From: Alteromonas lipotrueae
GTDB taxonomy: Bacteria > Pseudomonadota > Gammaproteobacteria > Enterobacterales > Alteromonadaceae
Direction: 5' to 3'
DNA length: 64,000 bases
NCBI RefSeq assembly: GCF_019249215.1
Contig: NZ_JAESDI010000004.1
Coordinates: 1 to 64,000, forward strand
Shown here: positions 25,220 through 35,108 of the stretch, piece by piece
Layout: the number at the start of each line of letters is the position of its first letter
Numbering within the stretch: the first letter of the stretch is position 1
Notes under the pieces: generated by a model
The model's database searches: none
What the model was told of the DNA's origin: nothing
Seen by the model: the letters and a program-made list of their open reading frames with translations, nothing else
Translations under genes and position numbers: made by a program

Positions 25220-26344
25220 GTGGAAAAAACTCTTACTAAGCTGAATGAACTGATGAAACAGCATAAAACGCTTTTGCTTGTGCTGCCTTGGTTTTTATAT
25301 GCCTTCTATCTCATTGTATGGGCTGCACCTCAATACGAAAGCCAAAGTCAGTTAATCGTAAAATCAAGTGATGGCGGTAGCAGTTTCGACCCTTCATCTA
25401 TACTTATGTCGGCAGGCATGGGGTCAAGTGGGTTTAGCAACGAGAGTCAGTTGGTAGAAGCCTATATCAAGTCTGCAGATATGATTAAGTACTTAGACGA
25501 AACCATTAACTTAAGAGAACATTACATGTCTGACGAGGCCGATTTTTTTAGCGGCTTATCAAGTTCTCATAAGCAGGAAAGCTTCTATCAGTTTTACTTA
25601 GACCACGTTGAAGTGAGTGTAGATTCAGCTTCTTCTGTTATTTCACTTCGTACCCGTGCTTTTAACCCCGAATTCGCGCAAGTTATAAATCAAGCTATTG
25701 TGGTAAAAGCGGAAGAATTTATAAACAATATCAACAATAACCTAGCCAAATCAAAGCTTACATTTGCTAAGGGTGAGCACGAGATTGTTGAGCAAAAACT
25801 TCAACAAGCTAAAACAGAAATTTTAGGCTTTCAGTCAAAATATAATGTGCTTGACCCTACCGCAGAAGGCGCAGCTTTCCAGCAAATTGCATTTTCGTTA
25901 GAAGCCACCTTGGCACAAAAGAAAGCGGAGTTGAGTACCATTTCAACCATGATGTCTGATGCTGCTCCTGAGGTGATTAACATCAAGCGAGAAATTGGTG
26001 CACTGCAGAGTGAAATTAATAAGCGCAAAGAGCAGATCAGTACCACTGATCCAGATAGCTCTGATACTGACCTTTCCGTAGGTGAACTTATGGCACAATA
26101 CAGCAACCTACAGGTTCAGTTACAGTTAGCTATACAAGCATTTTCTTCTTCACTGATTACCCTTGAAAATGCCCGAGTAGAAACCTATCAGAAATTACAG
26201 CACTTGGTAACTATCGAGACGCCTACGCTGCCCGATGACAATAAGTATCCCACGGTTGTTTACAACCTAGTCTTATTTGGCGTAATACTTTTATTGCTTT
26301 ATGGCATCATTCGAATTGTATTAGCTACAATTAGAGAGCTATAA
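25220..26344 (+). CDS. kpsE: Capsule export inner-membrane protein, KpsE-like
   Basis: This 374-residue polysaccharide co-polymerase-like protein has a membrane segment near each end (about residues 17-36 and 348-370) and a large periplasmic part with coiled coils (residues 170-310). It is the partner that links the ABC exporter to the KpsD/Wza outer-membrane channel. The start is GTG, 11 bases after the ATPase gene. No kpsC, kpsS or sugar genes follow directly. Confidence 0.88.
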   Translation: MEKTLTKLNELMKQHKTLLLVLPWFLYAFYLIVWAAPQYESQSQLIVKSSDGGSSFDPSSILMSAGMGSSGFSNESQLVEAYIKSADMIKYLDETINLREHYMSDEADFFSGLSSSHKQESFYQFYLDHVEVSVDSASSVISLRTRAFNPEFAQVINQAIVVKAEEFINNINNNLAKSKLTFAKGEHEIVEQKLQQAKTEILGFQSKYNVLDPTAEGAAFQQIAFSLEATLAQKKAELSTISTMMSDAAPEVINIKREIGALQSEINKRKEQISTTDPDSSDTDLSVGELMAQYSNLQVQLQLAIQAFSSSLITLENARVETYQKLQHLVTIETPTLPDDNKYPTVVYNLVLFGVILLLLYGIIRIVLATIREL

Positions 26345-26709
26345 CGGACAATACCTTGAAACCTGATTTGTATCGTACTTCGCTGCTATATTCTTAATAG
26401 CATTCGTTGTAATACATTCGTTGTAAAAAAGAGTGCGATACAAATTTTCAAGTAAACGACAAGCAGTAGGCGATTCCCCCATATTTTTAGCGCCAGCCCG
26501 CGAAAATCATAAAGAGTAACCGAAGCGACAACGCTCAATTTTCAAACAAAACGTGCTTTTGACAGGCTTAAAAGTAGAGTTTATCGCCCAAATCTTGTGT
26601 CTTCACTCGAGCTTTAGTATAACGGCTTATCCTTTATTGGACCTATATCAAAAGAGTGTATGCATTAAGCACTCTACTATAACAACCATAATTAATATGG
26701 AATGATAAC
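26345..26709. other. Intergenic region after capsule export operon
   Basis: This 365-base region precedes the peptide transporter gene. It contains a near-repeat at 26399-26424 (cattcgttgta occurring twice). TTGACA at about 26559 could be a -35 box for the transporter, but a good -10 partner is not clear. No ORF or RNA gene was seen. Confidence 0.5.
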
Positions 26710-28236
26710 GTGACTATAAAAAAATCTAACGACACCAGCTTTTTCGGCCATCCAGGGGGCCTTCGAACGCTGTTTTTCACAGAAATGTGGGAACGCATGA
26801 GTTATTACGGTATGCGTGCCCTTCTTGTTTTATTTATGACAGCCAGCCTACAAACTCAAGGGCTTGGTTTTACGGTAGCCACCGCAGGGGCAATTTACGG
26901 CCTTTATACCGGTGCAGTTTACTTTTTAGGTTTACCAGGAGGTTGGTTATCTGACCGTCTCATTGGTGGTAAAAAAGCCGTATGGTACGGTGGTATTATC
27001 ATCTTCTTAGGCCATGTAGTACTTGCTATCGACTTACAGAACTTATTTTTTGTAGGTTTAATCCTTGTAGCGACAGGTACTGGTCTATTAAAACCCAATA
27101 TCTCAGCTATGGTAGGGCAGCAGTATGGCGATGAAGATGCTCGCCGAGACAGTGGTTACGCCCTTTATTATATGGGTATCAACATCGGCTCTCTTATTGC
27201 CTATTTGGTAACGGGTTATCTACAGGAAAACTGGGGCTGGGATTATGCCTTTGGTGCGGCAGCGATTGGTATGGCTATTGGTCTTATTCAATACTACTTT
27301 ACCAACTCATCGCTAGCGTCAGACTCAACAGCTCCAACTAACCCTTACACGGGCAGCGCTAAGAAAACCGCGTGGACAGCCGTTATTGCAACCGTAGCCT
27401 TAGCTGTCGTTGTTATTGTTCTTGCTCACATGGGGACAATTGTTATTGACCCTCTTGCACTCGCTCAGCAAGTGGCTGTATTTTTCACTGTGGTATTTTT
27501 TGCTTATTTTGGTTTTATCTATTTCAAAGGCGCATTAAGCGACAATGAAAAAAGACGCATGTGGGCATTATTTTTAGTTTGTATTGCCTCGGCGTGTTTC
27601 TGGTCAGGCTTTGAGCAAGCCGGTTCATCTTTAAACTTGTTCGCTCAAAACTATACCGACAGAGCTTTATCCGCTGGTTCAATTTTCACGTCATGGTTCG
27701 GGCTTTCTACCATTCCAACCGTATGGTTCCAGCTTTCTAACTCGCTATTTATTATTATCCTTTCGCCTTTCTTCGCTGCGCTTTGGATTAACCTTGCTAA
27801 GCGTATGATTGACCCTTCGTATACCCTTAAGTGTGCAATTGGTCTTGTGATTATGGCAACAGGCTTCTTGGTAATGTTTATGGCCTCTCAGTACGCTGCT
27901 CAAGGTTTAAAAGTAGCCCCAATGTGGTTGGTCACTACTTACTTCTTACATACTGTTGGTGAGTTATGTTTAAGCCCCGTTGCACTTAGTGCGGTAAGTA
28001 AACTATCGCCTAAGCGTTTTGCTGGTCAAATGATGGGGGTTTTCGTTCTAACCTACTCTATCGGTAACATTATTGCCGGCCTATTGTCAGGTAATTTCGA
28101 TCCTGAAAATGTAGCCGAAATGCCTAACCTTTACCTACAAATCGCGTTGTTTAGTATTGCTATCGGTATTGTGATCGCACTGCTGAGTCTCAAATCACGT
28201 TTTTGGGAAAAAGCTGGCGTTGAGTCCCAAGCCTAA
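26710..28236 (+). CDS. POT-family proton-dependent peptide transporter
   Basis: This 508-residue inner-membrane transporter takes up di- and tripeptides with protons. The family signature TEMWERMSYYGMRALLVLF (ExxERxxYYG type) is at residues 24-42, and the second signature, DSGYALYYMGINIGSLIAYL in substance, is at about 147-166. Twelve to fourteen membrane helices are visible. The start is GTG. It resembles DtpA-like and other gammaproteobacterial POT proteins. Confidence 0.93.
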   Translation: MTIKKSNDTSFFGHPGGLRTLFFTEMWERMSYYGMRALLVLFMTASLQTQGLGFTVATAGAIYGLYTGAVYFLGLPGGWLSDRLIGGKKAVWYGGIIIFLGHVVLAIDLQNLFFVGLILVATGTGLLKPNISAMVGQQYGDEDARRDSGYALYYMGINIGSLIAYLVTGYLQENWGWDYAFGAAAIGMAIGLIQYYFTNSSLASDSTAPTNPYTGSAKKTAWTAVIATVALAVVVIVLAHMGTIVIDPLALAQQVAVFFTVVFFAYFGFIYFKGALSDNEKRRMWALFLVCIASACFWSGFEQAGSSLNLFAQNYTDRALSAGSIFTSWFGLSTIPTVWFQLSNSLFIIILSPFFAALWINLAKRMIDPSYTLKCAIGLVIMATGFLVMFMASQYAAQGLKVAPMWLVTTYFLHTVGELCLSPVALSAVSKLSPKRFAGQMMGVFVLTYSIGNIIAGLLSGNFDPENVAEMPNLYLQIALFSIAIGIVIALLSLKSRFWEKAGVESQA

Positions 28237-28335
28237 GTTGATTAATAGAAAATAGGAACAGGTGATTAAATTTTGCTGAAAAGAGCTCATTAGACCAATT
28301 ACGGTTTGAACCTTTCCTGCAATCACCTACAATAA

Positions 28336-28369
28336 CCGCCGTTACACAATATGTGTCGGCGGTTTTTAT
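28336..28369 (+). terminator. Rho-independent terminator after peptide transporter
   Basis: The stem accgcc/ggcggt with inner acaca/tgtgt pairing and a T-rich tail lies just before the next small gene, arguing that the small gene starts at 28381, not upstream. Confidence 0.82.
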
Positions 28370-28380
28370 TTGAGTACGCT

Positions 28381-28683
28381 ATGAAATTTTATTTTTCCAC
28401 CCGAAATATTCCTCAGCTAAAAGGTCTCCCTCTTACTGAACGCGTTAAGCGTTTAGACAGAGCAGCTTCACGAATGACCGTTCCAGAAAAAACACTCATG
28501 AACGTGCTCAAGCTACTGGTTTTCATACCCGCTTTTGTGCTTATATTACAAACCGCATCGAACTGGACATCACTGTTGTGGGCGGGACTCGTATTTCTTC
28601 TGTACCCGCTTTTAGTTAAGCCTATACAACATTCTATCTGTGCTAAATATTTGGCACCTAATTCAGACAAGGAGCATGCATGA
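28381..28683 (+). CDS. Small two-helix membrane protein
   Basis: This 100-residue protein has a basic N-terminal region ([14 protein letters not shown]) and two hydrophobic segments at about residues 41-60 and 63-82. It overlaps galE by 4 bases (ATGA), so the two are translated together. The ATG at 28381 is chosen because the upstream extension lies in a terminator hairpin. Small proteins of this type occur in Alteromonadales; no function is known to me. Confidence 0.7.
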   Translation: MKFYFSTRNIPQLKGLPLTERVKRLDRAASRMTVPEKTLMNVLKLLVFIPAFVLILQTASNWTSLLWAGLVFLLYPLLVKPIQHSICAKYLAPNSDKEHA

Positions 28684-29702
28684 AAACCATCTTGGTTACC
28701 GGTGGCGCAGGATACATTGGAAGTCATACTGTACTTCAACTACTCGAACAAGATTACAGCGTTGTTGTCTTGGACAACTTGGCGAACTCGAGCGCAGAGT
28801 CACTGAGACGTGTTGAGGCTATCTCAGGAAAATCCGTCACTTTCGTTCAAGGTGATATTCGCGACACTGCCGTGCTTGATGGTATATTTAGCGAGCATAC
28901 GATTTATGCGGTGATCCACTTTGCGGGCCTAAAAGCCGTAGGAGAATCGGTTCAGCAGCCCCTGTCTTACTATGAAAATAACGTTTATGGCACGCTTACC
29001 CTGTGTAAATCAATGCAAAAGCACAATGTTAAGAATATTGTGTTTAGCTCCTCTGCTACAGTATATGGCGATCCTGCAGCCCTTCCATTGCGCGAGGACA
29101 TGGCTACTGGACACCCAACCAACCCTTACGGCATGTCTAAGTTAATGGTAGAGCATGTGTTGGCTGATTTGTTTGTGTCAGACAGTGAATGGAACATTGT
29201 GCTACTTCGTTACTTTAATCCTGTAGGCGCACACGCATCAGGTAGCATTGGAGAAGATCCAAACGGTATACCAAACAACCTAATGCCTTATATTTCACAA
29301 GTCGCTACGGGAAAATTAGAAAAACTCAGCGTATTTGGTGACGATTATGATACCCATGATGGTACTGGTGTACGTGATTATATTCACGTAGAAGACTTGG
29401 CAAATGGGCACTTAAAAGCGATTGATAGAATTGCTTTAAATATGGGCCTTGATAAATATAACTTGGGAACTGGTCAAGGTTACTCAGTGTTAGATATGAT
29501 CAAAGCGTTTGAAAAGGCATCGGGTAAAACAATCCCTTATGCTATAGCACCGCGCCGTGGAGGCGATGTAGCTGCATGTTACGCAGACCCAACTAAGGCA
29601 GCTACTGAACTTAATTGGCACGCAGAGAAAGGCTTAGAGGCCATGTGTGCAGACACATGGAATTGGCAATCACAAAACCCTCAGGGCTATCCTAAAGCTT
29701 AA
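28680..29702 (+). CDS. galE: UDP-glucose 4-epimerase GalE
   Basis: GalE interconverts UDP-glucose and UDP-galactose. The 340-residue protein has the NAD-binding [10 protein letters not shown] at residues 6-15, the catalytic SSSATVYGD (about 121-129) and YGMSK (Tyr and Lys, about 148-152), and the downstream [12 protein letters not shown]. It is coupled to the small membrane protein upstream and followed by a strong terminator. With GalU it supplies UDP-sugars to the surface glycan genes nearby. Confidence 0.96.
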   Translation: MKTILVTGGAGYIGSHTVLQLLEQDYSVVVLDNLANSSAESLRRVEAISGKSVTFVQGDIRDTAVLDGIFSEHTIYAVIHFAGLKAVGESVQQPLSYYENNVYGTLTLCKSMQKHNVKNIVFSSSATVYGDPAALPLREDMATGHPTNPYGMSKLMVEHVLADLFVSDSEWNIVLLRYFNPVGAHASGSIGEDPNGIPNNLMPYISQVATGKLEKLSVFGDDYDTHDGTGVRDYIHVEDLANGHLKAIDRIALNMGLDKYNLGTGQGYSVLDMIKAFEKASGKTIPYAIAPRRGGDVAACYADPTKAATELNWHAEKGLEAMCADTWNWQSQNPQGYPKA

Positions 29703-29757
29703 TCAGCCTATCGCATATTTAGTAAGATAGCTCGCAATAGTGCGCTAAGCAGGATTT

Positions 29758-29798
29758 GAAAAAGCCCCTCAACGAACTGTCGTTAAGGGGCTTTTTTG
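29758..29798. terminator. Bidirectional terminator between galE and mlaA
   Basis: The long stem aaaagcccctcaacga/tcgttaaggggctttt has a T tract after it and an A tract before it, serving galE (plus) and the ccm-mlaA operon (minus). Confidence 0.9.
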
Positions 29799-29848
29799 TT
29801 TTATTTTGCTTTGTTAGCTGTAAACTAGTAGTACCATAGAGCTATGAA

Positions 29849-30712
29849 TTAATTACCTTCAGGGCCATCATCTTCTGGCTCTTCTTTTGAATCGTCAGCT
29901 TCAACATCCGTTTCTTCATACTCCAGCATGGCTTCGAACTCGGCAAAATCATCAAGCTGTTCTTCTTCTAACGCTTTATCACCGCTTTTGCCATCGGTAA
30001 CTTTAAACGCTAGGTTTTCGAAATAAGCATTTTTCACAAACGCATAGTCGTCGACTGATTGTTCAAGTTGTTGCTCTTGGTCAATTAATGAAGCACGCCC
30101 CTCTAATAGGGAAACCAAGTACCGAGCAATAGCAAACTGCCCATCGATAATCGCCATAGGATATACCATGCCGTCAACAACACTACCCGTAAAGCTTCTA
30201 GGATCGTTAGGCCCTAACGCAGGCAGCATTAAATAGGGGCCGGTATTTACACCCCACACGCCCATAGTTTCGCCAAATTCTTCTTCTTTTTCGACTATTC
30301 CAATGTGCGAAGCAACATCAATAGTACCAAACAGACCCACAGTCGAATTAAGTACGAAACGCGCTAAGCTATCCATTCCATCATCAACTTTGCCTTGGAA
30401 CATATTGTTCATAAAATTTGCCGGTTCTTGCAAGTTTTCAGCGGCATTAAGTAAACCGGTACGGGCAAACTGCGGCATCACGGTAACGTAACCAACCGTG
30501 ATAGGCCTTAAAACGTAAGCATCTAATACTTCCCAGTTGAAATCCCACATCACGCGGTTCACAGGCTCGAGGGGATCTCTAGGGTCGCCAGCATCTTGAA
30601 CGGATGTGTTATTTTGCTCAACTTGTTGAGACGCTTGCTGACTTGCGCACCCGCCTAACAAACTCGCTAATAAAAGCGCACTTACCGAGACCCATTTTGA
30701 AAATTTAATCAC
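29849..30712 (-). CDS. mlaA: Outer-membrane lipid asymmetry lipoprotein MlaA (VacJ)
   Basis: MlaA sits in the outer membrane and takes mislocalised phospholipids from its outer leaflet. The 287-residue protein has the lipobox LLGGC, then DPLEPVNRVMWDFNWEVLDAYVLRP, a classic start of the VacJ domain, FMNNMFQGK, and later FGETMGVWGVNTGPYLMLPALGPNDPR. The C-terminal 50 residues are an unusually acidic tail (Glu/Asp rich). It overlaps ccmI by 4 bases and so appears to be the last gene of the ccm operon. Confidence 0.95.
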   Translation of the reverse strand: MIKFSKWVSVSALLLASLLGGCASQQASQQVEQNNTSVQDAGDPRDPLEPVNRVMWDFNWEVLDAYVLRPITVGYVTVMPQFARTGLLNAAENLQEPANFMNNMFQGKVDDGMDSLARFVLNSTVGLFGTIDVASHIGIVEKEEEFGETMGVWGVNTGPYLMLPALGPNDPRSFTGSVVDGMVYPMAIIDGQFAIARYLVSLLEGRASLIDQEQQLEQSVDDYAFVKNAYFENLAFKVTDGKSGDKALEEEQLDDFAEFEAMLEYEETDVEADDSKEEPEDDGPEGN

Positions 30713-32007
30713 AATAATTCCTTCTCTATCATCACGTTGATGTCTTTCACGTTTTGAGGTGCCACCTCGGTAACTTGACTACCTTCCCATTCCCCAGGCG
30801 ATACAGATACATCGCCATCAGCAGATACTCGAGCGGTAAGCGTAACTTTGCTGAGTGAGTCCAATGTGTATTGCGGCATCATTGCATTATCCGTATCTAA
30901 TGCAATAGTGACAGGAAAATCTTGTAACGGGATCTTAACCACGGCCGCCGGCATTCTGTTTTCGGAGTTCGCATCTTGCGCAAACACAATAAGAAAGCCG
31001 GATTGTGGTAACGCTGAACGGGCTTCATCAGATACATTAACGGTAATATTAAAACCTGTTTTCGTACTAGTAGTCTTTTCATTCGCGGGCGCTTGCGTAC
31101 CAGATGATTCATCTATGGGACTATTATCTTGTACAAGCACTTGCCCTTCTAGCGCTTGAAGTTCTTTCTCTCGCATGGCAAGTCGCTGACCAATATCATT
31201 ACCCGCAGGCAACTTATCTTTAACTTGCCCATAATAACGGGATAGGTTTTCTAAGTCGCCTAACTGGGCAGAAACCACCGCCATCATTAGCGCTAAATTA
31301 TCATTTTCTGGCGTACTGCGTAATAACCCCTTAAGCACACCTTGTGCGCGATTGAGGTTATTCACATCACCCGTAGTCATCAAAGCTTGTGCTAGCGTAA
31401 TTTGGTGGGACGTATTCCCAGGCTTTATCGCAACGGCCTTATCTATGGCCTCAATGGCCTGCACTTCTTGGCCTAGGCTTGACATAAGCCGCCCCACATA
31501 TAGCCAGCCCGTATCATCTTCAGGGGTTTCTCGTAGGCGTTGACGAATGGCCAATGCCAAATTAGCCACATCTTCAGGCCCTAAATCACTTCCATTGCCA
31601 CTGGCTAATTGTGCGCTTAATTCTGGTAACGCTACAATAGCATCAGAGGCACGCTGCACTTGGCTAAATTGATTCACCGAAGCGTATACCACTACACCGG
31701 CAACGACGGCGACTAGACCACCAATAAGTAAAGGAAGACCTGCCTTGCCAGTACGTGTTGATTCAAAACTACTTTCATCAACCAGTGCGACTTTTAGTTC
31801 ATCAACAGCCACTCGCATATCGTGCTCGGTGATTAAGCCTTCTTGCACTTCTCTTTCAAGCTCTTGCAATCGCTGCTTTACAATTTGCGTGTTGCTTAGG
31901 TTATCAGCTTTAGCGTGATTTTTTCTACGAAGCCAAGGGAATGCCAACAGCATAAGTACTAAGGTAATTAACCCTGAAACAACAATATAAAACTCAGTCC
32001 AACTCAT
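30709..32007 (-). CDS. ccmI: Cytochrome c maturation protein CcmI
   Basis: CcmI is the apocytochrome chaperone of the c-type cytochrome maturation system. The 432-residue protein has two membrane segments (about residues 5-25 and 96-116) with a cytoplasmic helical loop (RLQELEREVQEGLITEHDMRVAVDEL). The periplasmic TPR domain follows (WLYVGRLMSSLGQEVQAIEAIDKAVAIKP and neighbouring repeats). A C-terminal beta domain follows residue 290. It overlaps both ccmH and mlaA by 4 bases. Confidence 0.93.
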   Translation of the reverse strand: MSWTEFYIVVSGLITLVLMLLAFPWLRRKNHAKADNLSNTQIVKQRLQELEREVQEGLITEHDMRVAVDELKVALVDESSFESTRTGKAGLPLLIGGLVAVVAGVVVYASVNQFSQVQRASDAIVALPELSAQLASGNGSDLGPEDVANLALAIRQRLRETPEDDTGWLYVGRLMSSLGQEVQAIEAIDKAVAIKPGNTSHQITLAQALMTTGDVNNLNRAQGVLKGLLRSTPENDNLALMMAVVSAQLGDLENLSRYYGQVKDKLPAGNDIGQRLAMREKELQALEGQVLVQDNSPIDESSGTQAPANEKTTSTKTGFNITVNVSDEARSALPQSGFLIVFAQDANSENRMPAAVVKIPLQDFPVTIALDTDNAMMPQYTLDSLSKVTLTARVSADGDVSVSPGEWEGSQVTEVAPQNVKDINVMIEKELL

Positions 32008-32447
32008 TCTTTTTCCTGCTCAAGCAATGCATCTGCCTTAGCCAGCTTGGCTTTGATATCCTGCGGAGCCGTCGAAGATTTCCGGCGTACTACAAAAAAA
32101 AGCGCGAAAACGACAAACAACACAGGTGCAGCCCACAGCCACATGGTGGCAATGGTTACCGGTGGTTGGTAATGCACAAAATCCCCGTAACGGGCTTTCA
32201 TGAAATCGATAACTTCTTGCTCAGACTTGCCTTCTTTCAACAACGCATAAACTTTACGGCGCATATCGTGGGCAATCATGGCATCACTGTCGGCAATATT
32301 CTGGTTCTGGCACATAGGGCAACGTAGTTCGGCGGTTAAACTCAAAAATTGAGCACGTTGCGCAGGCGTATCAAACGCAAAGTTATCTTCAGCGCTACAA
32401 GCAGAAAAGGCGATAAATAAAGTGATAACGAATAGTAAACGTTTCAT
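32004..32447 (-). CDS. ccmH: Cytochrome c maturation thiol oxidoreductase CcmH
   Basis: CcmH keeps the haem-binding cysteines of apocytochrome c reduced. The 147-residue protein has a signal peptide, the LRCPMCQNQ redox motif at about residues 42-50 (CxxC), MRRKVYALLKEGKSEQEVIDFMKARYGDFVHYQPP, and one C-terminal membrane helix. This is the short CcmH/CcmL form; the TPR part is separate in CcmI. Confidence 0.95.
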   Translation of the reverse strand: MKRLLFVITLFIAFSACSAEDNFAFDTPAQRAQFLSLTAELRCPMCQNQNIADSDAMIAHDMRRKVYALLKEGKSEQEVIDFMKARYGDFVHYQPPVTIATMWLWAAPVLFVVFALFFVVRRKSSTAPQDIKAKLAKADALLEQEKE

Positions 32448-33064
32448 TCGCCGACTCTCTTATAGTTCTTTGCTTCCTTTTTACCATCAGCCTCGGCCAC
32501 CAACTGTTGATAAAGCGGCCCCACTTTGTTTTGCCATACACGTTCATTGATATCACCAATATGATGCATGCGAATAACCCCGTTAGCATCCAGTACGAAG
32601 TGTTCTGGGGCGCCAGTAACCCCTAAATCCAAAGACGTATCGCGATATACATCAAAAATATTAAATGCATAAGGGTTACCGTACCGCCTTAGCATACTAG
32701 TAACTTCTTGTTGTACTCGGGTGAGTGTTTTTGTCCCAAAGTCAGGGTCAAGATCTTGGTCAAAGTACAAACCCACAAACTTTACTCCTAGCTCATTTTT
32801 AAGCTGGGTTAAATACGGCATTTCTACCGCACAGGTTAAGCACCACACTCCCCATACATTCACAATAGTCACCTCACCTTTCAGTGAATCTGGCGTGTAG
32901 GTGGTATCGGGTTGCATTAAATCGGGTAATGAAAATTCAGGCAGTGGCTTGCCTTTCACTTGTGAATCTAGCTCTCGTGGGTCTGAAAACAATCCTTGGA
33001 ATAAGAAAATCACCAGCATGAAAAAAAGAATCAATGGAATGACAACTAAAGGCGCCTTTTTCAT
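32444..33064 (-). CDS. ccmG: Thiol:disulfide interchange protein CcmG (DsbE)
   Basis: CcmG is a membrane-anchored thioredoxin-like protein that reduces the apocytochrome/CcmH disulfide. The 206-residue protein has an N-terminal anchor (residues 5-25), and VNVWGVWCLTCAVEMPYL carries the WCxxC site near residue 74. GVTGAPEHFVLDANGVI holds the cis-Pro-like region: the sequence reads APEHF where many homologues have a cis-proline, as in family. It overlaps ccmF and ccmH. Confidence 0.94.
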   Translation of the reverse strand: MKKAPLVVIPLILFFMLVIFLFQGLFSDPRELDSQVKGKPLPEFSLPDLMQPDTTYTPDSLKGEVTIVNVWGVWCLTCAVEMPYLTQLKNELGVKFVGLYFDQDLDPDFGTKTLTRVQQEVTSMLRRYGNPYAFNIFDVYRDTSLDLGVTGAPEHFVLDANGVIRMHHIGDINERVWQNKVGPLYQQLVAEADGKKEAKNYKRVGE

Positions 33065-35106
33065 TGTGTAACCTCCTGACTGCCGGCATCACTTGTATTT
33101 TTCGTATCTGCTTCAGGGGCGTGTGCCTTTCCTGTTATGCGGTTAATAGCTTCCGATACTTTTTTCACTTTGGCCATGCGATAGCGCTTATCGCTAATAG
33201 AGAAAATACCGCCAATCGCCATGACAACCGCGCCTGCCCACAACCATGCTACAAACGGTTTTATGTAAATACGAACTGCCCAGGCGCCATCATCAAGGGG
33301 CTCGCCCATGGCAATAAATAAATCCCGCGATACCGTAGAGTGAATTGCTGCTTCTGTCATTGGCATACGCTGAACTGTATACATACGCTTTTCTGGTTCT
33401 AAATGCACAACCAATTCATCCTCTCTGTTCACATCAAATACACCCACATCAGCGGTGTAATTTGGGCCTTGGAATGGCTTAACATCGGTAAAAGTAAAAG
33501 CATAACCGCCAAGCTCTACAGTTTCGCCCACTTCCATTCGCACATCCCGCTCTAACTCGTAGTTAGACACTAAAGTAATGCCGATAATACTGATGGCAAA
33601 GCCGATATGGCCTAATACCATGCCCCAATGACTTGATGTGAGCTTGCGTAGCTTTGTAAAGGTACTGGTATTACTTGGGTTAGCGTTAACACGCTGAAGC
33701 ACTTCTTGCACGGTAGTAACTAAAATCCAAAACACGAGTATCATGCCCAGTACACCCATATACTGTGGAGTGTCGTAACTAAAATTGACCAAAAGCGCTG
33801 CACTTATTGCAATTCCACCAGCGACAAGCAACTGATTTTTGAGTGCACCTGCAGTCTGGTGTTTCCAGCGAGTTAAAGGACCAAGACCTAAGAACAACAC
33901 AAACGGCACAATCAACAGGGTAAACATTTGATTAAAAAATGGCGCCCCCACTGAAATACTGCCTAGCCCTAGTTCTTTATGAACCAGTGGCAATAAGGTA
34001 CCAAGTAACACCACTAACGTAGCGGCACACAAAAATACGTTATTACCCATGAGCAATACTTCACGAGAAAACGCTTGGTATCGACCGGGGCTCTTTAAAG
34101 CTGAAGCGCGCATGGCATATAGCAACAAACCAAAGCCACTCAACACGATAAGAATACCGAGTATGAATAGCCCACGTGTTGGGTCGCTTGCAAAAGAGTG
34201 AACGGAAACAATCACTCCTGAGCGAACTAAGAAGGTTCCCAACAAACTCAACGAAAACGCAGCAATAGCGAGTAATACCGTCCACGACTTAAAGGCTTTT
34301 CGTTTTTCCGTTACCGCCAAAGAGTGCATCAAGGCGGTTCCCACCAACCAAGGCATAAAGGATGCGTTTTCTACGGGATCCCAGAACCACCAGCCACCCC
34401 AGCCAAGCTCGTAGTAAGCCCACCAGCTACCAAGGGCGATACCTACAGTAAGAAACGCCCAGGCAGCAATGACCCACGGACGAGCCCAACGCGCCCATGT
34501 GGAATCGAGTTGACCTGAAATCAATGCAGAAATAGCAAAAGCGAATGCCACTGAGAAGCCTACATACCCCATGTATAACATTGGTGGGTGAATGATCATG
34601 CCAAAATCTTGCAGCAGCGGGTTTAAATCTCGGCCATCGACAGGGAAAAACGGCAACATGCTATTGAAGGGATTTGAGGTAAGCAGCATAAACAAATAAA
34701 AGCCAATACCAACCATACCTAAAACCGATAGCACCCTTGCAACCATGGTAAGAGGAATACCTCGGCTAAATATGGCGACTGCTACCGTCCAAATTGACAG
34801 CATTAAAACCCACAGCAAAAACGAACCTTCATGTCCGCCCCAAACTGCAGTAATTTTATAGACAAGTGGAAGCTGGCTGTTGGAATGCTGCGCCACATAC
34901 TCAACGCTAAAATCGTCGGTAACAAAGGCATAGGTTAAACACAGGTAAGCAATAAGGGTGAACAAAAACAGTCCAATAGCCAAGGGCTTTGCGGTAGCCA
35001 TTAACGTGTCGTGCTGACGGTGAGCCCCCCAAAGCGGGTAAACTGCAAGTAAAATAGATAATACTAAGGCGAGTGTTAACGCGATATTCCCAATCTCAGG
35101 TACCAT
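33061..35106 (-). CDS. ccmF: Haem lyase subunit CcmF
   Basis: CcmF, a large multi-span inner-membrane protein, is the core of the lyase that attaches haem to apocytochrome c. The 681-residue protein has about 15 hydrophobic segments. The WWD haem-handling motif is WGGWWFWDPVENASFMPWL near residue 235. His residues in VWGGHEGS and the MIIHPPMLYMGYVG region are also conserved. A periplasmic domain precedes the last membrane helix. Confidence 0.96.
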   Translation of the reverse strand: MVPEIGNIALTLALVLSILLAVYPLWGAHRQHDTLMATAKPLAIGLFLFTLIAYLCLTYAFVTDDFSVEYVAQHSNSQLPLVYKITAVWGGHEGSFLLWVLMLSIWTVAVAIFSRGIPLTMVARVLSVLGMVGIGFYLFMLLTSNPFNSMLPFFPVDGRDLNPLLQDFGMIIHPPMLYMGYVGFSVAFAFAISALISGQLDSTWARWARPWVIAAWAFLTVGIALGSWWAYYELGWGGWWFWDPVENASFMPWLVGTALMHSLAVTEKRKAFKSWTVLLAIAAFSLSLLGTFLVRSGVIVSVHSFASDPTRGLFILGILIVLSGFGLLLYAMRASALKSPGRYQAFSREVLLMGNNVFLCAATLVVLLGTLLPLVHKELGLGSISVGAPFFNQMFTLLIVPFVLFLGLGPLTRWKHQTAGALKNQLLVAGGIAISAALLVNFSYDTPQYMGVLGMILVFWILVTTVQEVLQRVNANPSNTSTFTKLRKLTSSHWGMVLGHIGFAISIIGITLVSNYELERDVRMEVGETVELGGYAFTFTDVKPFQGPNYTADVGVFDVNREDELVVHLEPEKRMYTVQRMPMTEAAIHSTVSRDLFIAMGEPLDDGAWAVRIYIKPFVAWLWAGAVVMAIGGIFSISDKRYRMAKVKKVSEAINRITGKAHAPEADTKNTSDAGSQEVTQ

Positions 35107-35108
35107 GA

